From Pseudomonas sichuanensis (GTDB taxonomy: Bacteria > Pseudomonadota > Gammaproteobacteria > Pseudomonadales > Pseudomonadaceae): a stretch of 43,025 nt of DNA. Made by a program: the position numbers and the translations under genes. The notes under the pieces are model-generated. The model saw only the letters and a list, made by a program, of their open reading frames with translations, did no database searches and was not told where the DNA came from. Location of the stretch: the NCBI RefSeq assembly GCF_003231305.1, contig NZ_QKVM01000053.1:1-43025 (forward strand), given 5' to 3'. The stretch's first letter is position 1, and every line of letters starts with the position of its first letter. Below are positions 9,512 through 16,600 of the stretch, in pieces.

Positions 9512-11308
9512 CTAGAACCACCCCTCTTGCATGCCCAGGCACGTATCGTCGCGTGCTTCGAGCAAGGCGAGGTCATTATGGCAGCCCGGTACTTCCCAGG
9601 TGAGGAAATAACGCGCGGCCTGCAGCTTGCCCTGGTAGAAGTCGCGGTCGCTGCCCTTGAGCAGGCCGACTTCGGCATGGATGGCCTGCTCCAGCCAGCG
9701 CCAGCCGATCACGCAGTGACCGAAGGCCTTCAGGTACAGCGCCGAGTTGGCCAGGGCCCCGGCGACCTCGCCTTGGGCCAGGTCGCCGAGCAGGGCCAGG
9801 GTGACCGCTTGCAGGCGATTGACCAGTTGCTCCAGCGGCTGGCGCAGGTTGTCCAGGTTCGGGTGATGGCTGGCGCGCTCGCAGGTGCCGGCGATCAGGC
9901 GAATCAGTTGCTTGAGCCCGGCGCCGCCGTTCTGCGCCAGCTTGCGGCCAAGCAGGTCGAGGGACTGGATGCCCTCGGTGCCTTCGTGGATCGGGTTCAG
10001 GCGGTTGTCGCGGTAGTACTGCTCGACCGGGTATTCGCGGGTGTAGCCATGGCCGCCGAGGATCTGGATCGCCAGCTCGTTGGCCTTCAGGCAGAAGGTC
10101 GAGGGCCAGGATTTGACGATCGGGGTCAGCAGGTCGAGCAGTTGCTGGGCTTGCTGGCGGGTGTTTTCATCCGGCGCGGTGTGGGTATCGTCGAACAGCC
10201 GGGCGGCGTACAGGCCCAGGTCGAAGGCGCCTTCCACGTAAGCCTTCTGGGCCAGCAGCATGCGCTTCACGTCGCTGTGCTCGATGATCGGCACGGCCGG
10301 GCTGTGTGGGTCCTTGTTGTCCGGCAGGCGGCCTTGCGGGCGCTGGCGGGCGTACTCCAGTGAATAGAGGTAGCCGGCGTAACCGAGCATCACCGCGCCC
10401 ATGCCGACGCCGATGCGCGCTTCGTTCATCATCTGGAACATGCAGGCCAGGCCCTGGTGCGGCTGGCCGACCAGGTAGCCGACGCACTGGCCGTTGTCGC
10501 CGAAGTTCAGTGCGGTGGAGGTGGTGCCGCGCCAGCCCATCTTGTGGAACAGCCCGGCCAGCAGTACATCGTTGCGCGGGCCCAGGCTGGCGTCGTGGTT
10601 GACCAGGTACTTGGGCACGATGAACAGCGAGATGCCTTTCACGCCAGCCGGCGCGCCCGGCAGCTTGGCCAGGACCATGTGCACGATGTTCTCCGACAAC
10701 TCGTGATCGCCGCCGGAGATGAAGATCTTGTTGCCCTTGAGCCGGTAGCTGCCATCGCCGGCAGGCTCGGCGCGGGTGCGGATATCGGCCAGCGAGGAGC
10801 CGGCGTGGGGCTCGGTCAGGGCCATGGTGCCGAAGTAGCGGCCTTCGATCATCGGTTGCAGGAACAGGCGCTTCTGTTCTTCGGTGCCAAAGCTCTCGAT
10901 CAGGTTGGCCGCGCCCATGGTCAGGAACGGGTAGGCCGTGGTGCCGGCGTTGGCGGCCTGGAAGTGCGCGAAGCAGGCTTGCGATACCAGGCTTGGCAGC
11001 TGCATGCCGCCGACGTCGAAATCGCGGTTGGCGTTGAGGAAGCCGGCTTCGAGGAAGGCGTCGACTGCTGGTTTTACTTCCGGGATGAGTTCGGCGCGGC
11101 CGTCCACGTAGCGGGGCTCGTTTTCATCGCCTTTGCGGTTGTGCGGGGCGAAGTACTTCTCGGCGATGGTGCGGGCGGTGGCCAGCGCGGCGTCGAAGGT
11201 TTCGCGGCTGTGCTCGGCGAAGCGCGGGCGCTGGGTCAGGGCTTCGGCGTCGAGGACTTCGTAGAGTTCGAAGGCGAGGTTGCGGCTGCTGAGGAGTTGC
11301 TCGGACAT
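9512..11308 (-). CDS. Acyl-CoA dehydrogenase (long form with C-terminal extension)
   Basis: A 598-residue FAD flavoenzyme that introduces the alpha-beta double bond in acyl-CoA thioesters. The FAD/substrate signature FGTMALTEPHAGSSLADIRT (about 165-184) and KGNKIFISGGDHEL are clear. Near the end, ILGGHGYTREYPVEQYYRDN is followed by the IHEGTEGIQ motif, whose Glu aligns with the catalytic base of medium-chain acyl-CoA dehydrogenases. At about 600 aa it is longer than the 380-aa short forms; the extra C-terminal helical domain places it with the long acyl-CoA dehydrogenases (DmdC/FadE-like group). The acyl substrate cannot be told from sequence. Start ATG at 11308 has AGGAAT upstream. Confidence 0.93.
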   Translation of the reverse strand: MSEQLLSSRNLAFELYEVLDAEALTQRPRFAEHSRETFDAALATARTIAEKYFAPHNRKGDENEPRYVDGRAELIPEVKPAVDAFLEAGFLNANRDFDVGGMQLPSLVSQACFAHFQAANAGTTAYPFLTMGAANLIESFGTEEQKRLFLQPMIEGRYFGTMALTEPHAGSSLADIRTRAEPAGDGSYRLKGNKIFISGGDHELSENIVHMVLAKLPGAPAGVKGISLFIVPKYLVNHDASLGPRNDVLLAGLFHKMGWRGTTSTALNFGDNGQCVGYLVGQPHQGLACMFQMMNEARIGVGMGAVMLGYAGYLYSLEYARQRPQGRLPDNKDPHSPAVPIIEHSDVKRMLLAQKAYVEGAFDLGLYAARLFDDTHTAPDENTRQQAQQLLDLLTPIVKSWPSTFCLKANELAIQILGGHGYTREYPVEQYYRDNRLNPIHEGTEGIQSLDLLGRKLAQNGGAGLKQLIRLIAGTCERASHHPNLDNLRQPLEQLVNRLQAVTLALLGDLAQGEVAGALANSALYLKAFGHCVIGWRWLEQAIHAEVGLLKGSDRDFYQGKLQAARYFLTWEVPGCHNDLALLEARDDTCLGMQEGWF

Positions 11309-11700
11309 GGCGGCATTCCTGGGTCGAGGTGCGGCGAGTCTAGGCGGGGTGGTGGGGCAGGGGACAGGTTAATTGGTTTGGGTGATATGGGTTTAGAAGG
11401 CTGTGTTTTCGGGGGGGCTAGGTGAGGGCTGCCAGGTGTTCGCCGAAAGTTCTTCAGCGCTTATGAGATCGAGCGCCGCCCGCGCGGCGCTCGATCTCAT
11501 AAGCGCCAGAAGCCTTTCGGCGAACACCTGGCAGCCTCTACAAGACCTTGAAATGAAGTGCGCCAATAACGTATGACGGTTTTCATTTCGCGGCAGGTTC
11601 TCTGGCTTTGATCGTGCTGGTCACTGCATCCGGGCTGGCAAAGGTCTGGAGTCTTTGGTTCTACTCTGTCGAGCAGCGCTCTTAGCTTGGGGCCGCAGCT
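11309..11700. other. 392-bp gene-free stretch with large palindrome
   Basis: No credible gene on either strand. The proximal part (11309-11426) would hold the promoter of the acyl-CoA dehydrogenase gene, but I see no convincing -35/-10 pair. The middle is the 110-bp double palindrome described separately. The distal part (11537-11700) contains a short dyad, GAAATGAA at 11550-11557 and TTCATTTC at 11582-11589, and otherwise nothing I recognise; it runs into the stop codon of the ART-like gene. Confidence 0.7.
11427..11536. repeat. 110-bp double (nested) inverted repeat
   Basis: Two perfect nested dyads. Outer arms of 23 bp: 11427-11449 (GGCTGCCAGGTGTTCGCC...) and 11514-11536. Inner arms of 23 bp: 11457-11479 (GCGCTTATGAGATCGAGCGC...) and 11484-11506, with a 4-nt loop CCGC. 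The 7-nt joints on each side are only partly complementary. It is different from the REP family. It has no T-run on either side, so it is not a simple intrinsic terminator. It could be a palindromic miniature element, a long transcription-blocking hairpin, or a structured RNA. It sits between the acyl-CoA dehydrogenase promoter and the 3' end of the ART-like gene. Confidence 0.9.
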
Positions 11701-12303
11701 CTAGGCCAAAAACAATGCGCCGTTTGATTTCAGGGGGCGAAAAAAGCCCTTTATGCAGCTCATATCGCGTACGCAGAGTTGAATGTGCGTCTCCTGTCGG
11801 AAGGCGGTGCCGGGGTACAGCTCGGCGCCCTCCAGAAAAGGAGAGCGGATAGATTGATAGGGCTCTAACTCAACCAGTTCTCGGGCGGTGTGAAGGAGTT
11901 GGAAAACAGCGCAGTCCAGATACCGCTTGAGGTTGTCCATATCGCCTGGGAACCCCAGTGCGTTTTCAGGAATTTCCCCACCTTTATCTATCAGTAACTG
12001 GTAGGCGACACCAAGCTCTTGTAGTGCACCTTCATCCGTGAGGTTCAGACACAAGCCGAGGTTGATTACCGCTCCAATTACATAGGGGCTTTTTATACTT
12101 CCCCGGCCGCGCTTATGCGCCTTCAGGCGTTGGGCGTAACTAAGCGCGCGGTCGGGGCTGTTTTCCCAGAAATAGGCGCCCTCACCGAGCCAGTCGTAAG
12201 CATTGACACTGGGTGAAATAGGTTCGCCAGCGAGGATGGCTTCGCCTACCTCGCGATCGCAGCCATGGAAGCCCAAGACGAATGATGGAAGGTATTGATA
12301 CAT
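11701..12303 (-). CDS. PARP/ADP-ribosyltransferase-like protein, candidate toxin
   Basis: A 200-residue soluble protein. The N-terminal half has a pattern resembling the PARP/ART fold: H13 in VLGFHGCD, then Y36-DWLGEGAYFWE-NSPDRALSYA (residues 36-57), which resembles the PARP motif with a Tyr in a G-x-G-x-YF context followed by a helix with Ser/Ala-x-x-Tyr. Near the end, FRQE171THIQLCVRD could supply the third acidic residue of an H-Y-E triad. The ATG directly follows the TAG of the upstream 57-aa gene with no gap, so the pair is co-translated. GC is visibly lower than in neighbouring genes, suggesting horizontal acquisition. Toxin function and ADP-ribosyltransferase activity are inferences from motif and arrangement; the protein may instead be an uncharacterised domain family with a similar fold. 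Confidence 0.72.
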   Translation of the reverse strand: MYQYLPSFVLGFHGCDREVGEAILAGEPISPSVNAYDWLGEGAYFWENSPDRALSYAQRLKAHKRGRGSIKSPYVIGAVINLGLCLNLTDEGALQELGVAYQLLIDKGGEIPENALGFPGDMDNLKRYLDCAVFQLLHTARELVELEPYQSIRSPFLEGAELYPGTAFRQETHIQLCVRDMSCIKGFFRPLKSNGALFLA

Positions 12304-12477
12304 CTAGCGATAAGGAGCCTTAAGTTCACCTTCTTCTGTGAAAACCCCGGTTTTTACCCAGAATGCCCTGGCTTCTTCGGGGTTGCGTGACAGAATCTGT
12401 GCGAGCTGACGAATGCGCTGGACTGCCTCGATGTGTGGGTTTTCGGCTCTCGACCTGCTCTGTGTTTTTGCACTCAT
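12304..12477 (-). CDS. Small 57-aa protein, candidate antitoxin partner
   Basis: A short gene read ATG (12477) to TAG (12304-12306). The product begins MSAKTQSRSRAENPHIEAVQ and ends in EEARAFWVKTGVFTEEGELK-APYR. The N-terminus is basic and probably disordered. The middle (about residues 15-40) is helical. The tail pattern F-x-x-K/R-T-G-[IV]-x-T-x-x-G-x-L-x-x-PYR is one I associate with small proteins encoded next to toxin-like genes. A strong AGGGAGG lies 7 nt upstream of the ATG, and the stop codon is immediately followed by the ATG of the ART-like gene. Size, order (small gene first) and tight spacing fit a toxin-antitoxin layout, but neither neutralisation nor DNA binding is evident from the sequence. 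Confidence 0.75.
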   Translation of the reverse strand: MSAKTQSRSRAENPHIEAVQRIRQLAQILSRNPEEARAFWVKTGVFTEEGELKAPYR

Positions 12478-12896
12478 GAAAACCTCCCTGCAATCAGTGT
12501 CGGGGGATGCGGTACGGTCGATTCTAGAGCTGATTGGTCTCGGGCGTCAGTATGCCTTTGCTGGCGAAGTGCTCGGTATTTGATTGCCATTTGTGAATAA
12601 ATTTTCAGTTTTTCCCTGTTGCTTGTAGTCCATTTCCCAAACATGCTCCTGGCCTCTTTCAAGCCATTGCGGTGCTCTGGGTTGGTCACTAGTCTCGGGC
12701 GGTCGTTGCGAATGCAGCGATCGGCTTTGACAGGCCGCTGAGAACCTTGCGCATGGCTTCTGCGTTATGGCGGTTGTGCGTGGGGCACCTTGTGTGCGCC
12801 GGGTTAGGTTCTCTCACCGGTCTGTCAACCCACGTACAGCTGCCACCCTTTTGTTTGACAGCAGATGGTGGTGGCCCACTTTGAGAGAGCCATACC
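12478..12896. other. Intergenic control region between the ART-like unit and the DUF6124-like gene
   Basis: A 419-bp divergent spacer, relatively AT-rich in its left half (12500-12660). It should contain the promoters of the leftward two-gene unit and the rightward small gene. Perfect TTGACA hexamers occur at 12727-12732 and 12855-12860, but neither has a good -10 at the right spacing. A leftward open frame of 71 codons (12474-12689, GTG start) overlaps the start of the 57-aa gene; I do not accept it as a gene. The right end carries the dyad structure described separately. Confidence 0.6.
12807..12891 (+). promoter_or_regulatory. Nested dyads in the leader of the DUF6124-like gene
   Basis: Outer arms GGTTCTCTCA (12807-12816) and TGAGAGAGCC (12882-12891) are complementary apart from one T opposite G, which would be a G-U pair in RNA. 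Inner arms CTGTCAA (12822-12828) and TTGACAG (12855-12861) are perfect. The right outer arm contains the only Shine-Dalgarno-like purines (GAGAGAG), 5 nt before the ATG at 12897. If transcribed from upstream, the fold would hide the ribosome site. It could equally be an operator. Confidence 0.5.
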
Positions 12897-13139
12897 ATGC
12901 TAAAGATCGTCCCCGATCCACCCCACAACCATCACTCCCTTGAAGACACCCTGATCCAGGCCACCGAGTACGCCCTGTGCGCAGTGACCGTGGTCCATCA
13001 GGCGATGCTGCTGCAGCCCAAGTCGCCCGTTTCGGTCTTGTTGATGACGGCGATGCACGAGACCGAAGCGCTGCGGGTGTTGCTCGAATCGGCACTGATT
13101 CAGGTGCAGATGCCGGCGCAGCCGCAGGCGATGCATTAG
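12897..13139 (+). CDS. DUF6124-like small Pseudomonas protein
   Basis: An 80-residue soluble protein of unknown function beginning MLKIVPDPPHNHHSLED. After a Pro/His-rich lead it is predicted helical: TLIQATEYALCAVTVVHQAMLLQ, then VSVLLMTAMHETEALRVLLESAL. The pattern (conserved MLKIVPDPP start, two amphipathic helices with Ala-rich faces) matches the DUF6124 family as I remember it, which is common in the P. putida and P. fluorescens groups, often as several paralogues next to DUF3077 genes. It is followed, after a REP pair, by such a DUF3077-like gene on the same strand. Start ATG 12897 has only a weak GAGAGAG ribosome site that is part of a dyad. Confidence 0.75.
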   Translation: MLKIVPDPPHNHHSLEDTLIQATEYALCAVTVVHQAMLLQPKSPVSVLLMTAMHETEALRVLLESALIQVQMPAQPQAMH

Positions 13140-13171
13140 GCCGCGAGGCATGTAGCGCCTGGGCTGACGCC

Positions 13172-13235
13172 ATCGCGGGGCAAGCCCGCTCCCACGCTAT
13201 CGAGCCCTGACGTGGGAGCGGGCTTGCCCCGCGAT
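13172..13235. repeat. REP pair d (cores facing inward, spacer 16)
   Basis: Reverse core at 13172-13195 and forward core at 13212-13235; GTGGGAG ends face each other across 16 bp. It separates two short co-directional genes and may act as a mRNA-stabilising or attenuating hairpin between them. Confidence 0.93.
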
Positions 13236-13274
13236 TGGGCCTGCACAGGCACCGACCATTTCAGGGAGAGAACT

Positions 13275-13538
13275 ATGACTACAGACGACACCCACACCAC
13301 CGTCGGCAAGACCAAGTTCTACCAAGGCGAGGGCATGACCGCCCCGCTGTTCTGCATCGAACCCGGCATCCCTTGCCAGCATGCCCGCGACCAGGCATCG
13401 GAGCTGATGGGCTGCGTGCGTGACCTGACCATCACCGGGATCATGGAGGAGAAGCCGCAGTTGCTCTGGGCGTCTTATTACCTGAGCGCCTTGGCCAAGG
13501 CACTGATGGATGATGCCGAACTCGGCATGAAGCACTGA
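13275..13538 (+). CDS. DUF3077-like small Pseudomonas protein
   Basis: An 87-residue protein of unknown function. The body, TAPLFCIEPGIPCQHARDQA followed by SELMGCVRDL, fits the DUF3077 pattern: a short strand ending in a V/I-x-PG turn, then an A-x-x-QAS-x-L helix. A second helix (LLWASYYLSALAKALMDDAE) ends the protein. An open frame extends upstream to 13212, but that part is REP sequence; the ATG at 13275 is preceded by AGGGAGAG at a good distance. DUF3077 and DUF6124 genes occur together in pseudomonads, so a joint role is possible but unproven. It converges on putA, with a REP pair between. Confidence 0.78.
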   Translation: MTTDDTHTTVGKTKFYQGEGMTAPLFCIEPGIPCQHARDQASELMGCVRDLTITGIMEEKPQLLWASYYLSALAKALMDDAELGMKH

Positions 13539-13550
13539 CACCCCAAAAGC

Positions 13551-13615
13551 ATCGCGGGGCAAGCCCGCTCCCACGCCATGCAGCTATTGGCGTGGGAGCG
13601 GGCTTGCCCCGCGAT
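13551..13615. repeat. REP pair e (cores facing inward, spacer 17)
   Basis: Reverse core at 13551-13574 and forward core at 13592-13615, spacer 17 bp. It lies between the convergent ends of the DUF3077-like gene and putA, where no other terminator is visible. Confidence 0.93.
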
Positions 13616-13628
13616 GGCGTCAGTTGGC

Positions 13629-16600
13629 TTAACCGATGGTCATCAAGCTAGCGTTACCCCCCGCCGCAGCGGTGTTAACACTCACCGCCCGCTCGATCAC
13701 CAGGCGCTCCAGGGCAATCTGATGATCGCCACTCGACAGCCCATGCACACCAACGATCGCACCGGCACGCTTGGCCACCTGCTCGCAGATGCCGCGCAGC
13801 TGGTCCGAGTGGCCGTGGTGGATCACCGCGTCGAAGGCCACGTCGTCGTTGTTCCAGTCGGCCACCAGCTTGATCTTCGCTTGCAGCTCCTTCGGCAGGC
13901 GGCCGCGCACGGTCTTGGCCGGCTCGCCGTCCTGGAACACCGCCGAGCTACCCACCGCCAGCACCGCCGCGAACTGCGCCAGCAGGTCGGCTTCGTTGTC
14001 GGCCAGGCACAGCACGTGCTCGCGTGGCAGCACGCTGTAGCTGTTGCGCTCGCCGGTCGGGCCAGGCAATACGCGGGTGATGCCGCTCTGCGACTGTTCG
14101 GCGAACTGCTCGCACAGCGCGGCCAGGTCGCTCAGCTGGCTGCCGGCCGCCCAGGTCTTGAGCGTGTTCAGCGGCTTGATCTGCTGGTCGCGCAGAGTGG
14201 TGTCGGCCGGGCTGCGGGCATCGTCGGCCTGGAAGTGGCGGGCGATGGCGTCGGCCGGGCGGGTCGACAGCAGGCGGTACAGGTACAGCGGGCCGCCGGC
14301 TTTCGGGCCGGTGCCGGACAGGCCTTCACCGCCGAATGGCTGCACGCCGACCACGGCACCGACGATGTTGCGGTTGACGTACATGTTGCCGGCATTGACG
14401 TTGCCCACCACCTTGGCGATGGTCTCGTCGATGCGGGTGTGCACGCCCAGGGTCAGGCCGTAACCGGAGGCGTTGATCTGCTCGATCAGTTGGTCCAGGT
14501 CCTTGCGGTTGTAACGCACCACGTGCAGCACCGGGCCGAAGATCTCGCGCTGCAGCTCGTCGAAGCTTTCCAGCTCGATCAGGGTCGGCATCACGAAGGT
14601 GCCGCGCTTGACCTCTTCACCTTCGGCGATGGCCACCTGATACACGGTGCGGCCTTTGTCGCGCATGCCCTGGATGTGCTTCTCGATACCGGCCTTGGCT
14701 TCGGCGTCGATCACCGGGCCGATGTCCACGGACAGGCGCTCGGGGTTGCCCAGGCGGCTTTCGGCCATGGCGCCCTTGAGCATCTCGATCACGCGGTCGG
14801 CGGAGTCTTCCTGCAGGCACAGCACGCGCAGGGCCGAGCAACGCTGGCCGGCGCTGTCGAACGCCGAGGACACCACATCGATCACCACCTGCTCGGTGAG
14901 GGCCGAGGAGTCGACGATCATGGCGTTCTGGCCGCCGGTTTCGGCGATCAGCGGGATCGGGCGGCCCTGGTTGTCCAGGCGGCCGGCGATGTTGCGTTGC
15001 AGCAGGCGGGCGACTTCGGTGGAACCGGTGAACATCACGCCCTTGACGCGTTCGTCACCGACCAGGCCGGCGCCGACGGTTTCGCCCTGGCCCGGCAGCA
15101 GTTGCAGCACGCCTTCGGGGATGCCGGCTTCCAGCAGCAGGCGCACGGCCTGGGCAGCGATCAGCGGGGTCTGTTCGGCGGGCTTGGCCAGTACCGGGTT
15201 GCCGGCGGCCAGCGCTGCGGCCACCTGGCCGGAGAAGATCGCCAGCGGGAAGTTCCACGGGCTGATGCACACCACCGGGCCCAGTGGGCGGCAGTTGTCG
15301 TTGCGCAGGTCGTTGCGCGCCTGCACTGCGTAGTAGCGCAGGAAGTCCACGGCTTCGCGCACTTCGGCGATGGCGTTGGCGAAGGTCTTGCCGGCTTCGC
15401 GCACCAGCAGGCCCATCAGCGGCTGGATGTCGGCTTCCATCAGGTCGGCGGCACGCTCCAGGATCGCGGCACGCTCGGCCGGCGGGGTGGCCTGCCAGAT
15501 CGGTGCGGCGTTCAGCGCGCACTGGATGGCGTTGTCGACGTCGGCAACGGTGGCTTCCTGCACGTGGCCGACCACATCGCGGTGATCCGATGGGTTGAGC
15601 ACCGCAACCGCGGCTTGCTCGCTGGCGGCGCAGGCCAGCAGCGGGGCGGCTTTCCAGTCGTTGTGGGCGGTGGCCAGCAAGGCGCAGGACAGCGACGCCA
15701 GGCGGTGTTCGTTGGCCATGTCGATACCGGCCGAGTTGGCCCGCTCGCTGCCGTACAGTTCACGCGGCATCGGGATGCGCGGGTGTGGCAGGCCGATGCT
15801 GCCTTCCTGGGTGCCCATGCGCTCGATGCTGGTGACCGGGTCGGCGACCAGTTCCTGGATCGAGATCGAATGGTCGGCGATGCGGTTGACGAACGAGGTG
15901 TTGGCGCCGTTTTCCAGCAGGCGGCGGACCAGGTAGGCCAGCAGGGTTTCGTGGGTGCCGACCGGTGCATACACGCGGCACGGACGGTTCAGCTTGCCTT
16001 CGGAGACCTTGCCTACAACCTGCTCGTACAGTGGCTCGCCCATGCCGTGCAGGCACTGGAACTCGTACTGGCCTGGGTAGTAGTTCTGCCCGGCGATGGT
16101 GTAGATGGCCGACAGGGTGTGGGCGTTGTGGGTGGCGAACTGCGGGTAGATGGCTTCCGGCACGGCCAGCAGCTTGCGGGCGCAGGCGACGTAGGACACG
16201 TCGGTGTACACCTTGCGGGTGTAGACCGGGTAGCCTTCCAGGCCTTCGACCTGGGCGCGCTTGATCTCGCTGTCCCAGTACGCGCCTTTTACCAGGCGGA
16301 TCATCAGGCGGTGGCGGCTGCGCTTGGCCAGGTCGATGACGTAGTCGATCACGTACGGGCAGCGCTTCTGGTAGGCCTGGATAACGAAGCCGATGCCGTT
16401 CCAGCCGGCCAGCGACGGCTCGAAGCACAGGCGCTCGAGCAGGTCCAGCGACAGCTCCAGGCGGTCGGCCTCTTCGGCGTCGATGTTCAGGCCGATGTCG
16501 TACTGTTTGGCCAGCAGGGTCAGCGACAGCAGGCGCGGGTACAGCTCGTTCATCACGCGCTCGTACTGGGCGCGGCTGTAGCGCGGGTGCAGGGCCGACA

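Noticed and set aside
12474..12689. 71-codon leftward open frame overlapping the 57-aa gene's start
   Set aside because: GTG start with no good ribosome site, composition without a clear protein pattern, and its 3' end is just the Shine-Dalgarno region of the next gene read in another frame.
12689..12928. 79-codon leftward open frame across the DUF6124-like leader
   Set aside because: It overlaps the start of the rightward gene and the dyad; no ribosome site and no recognisable domain.
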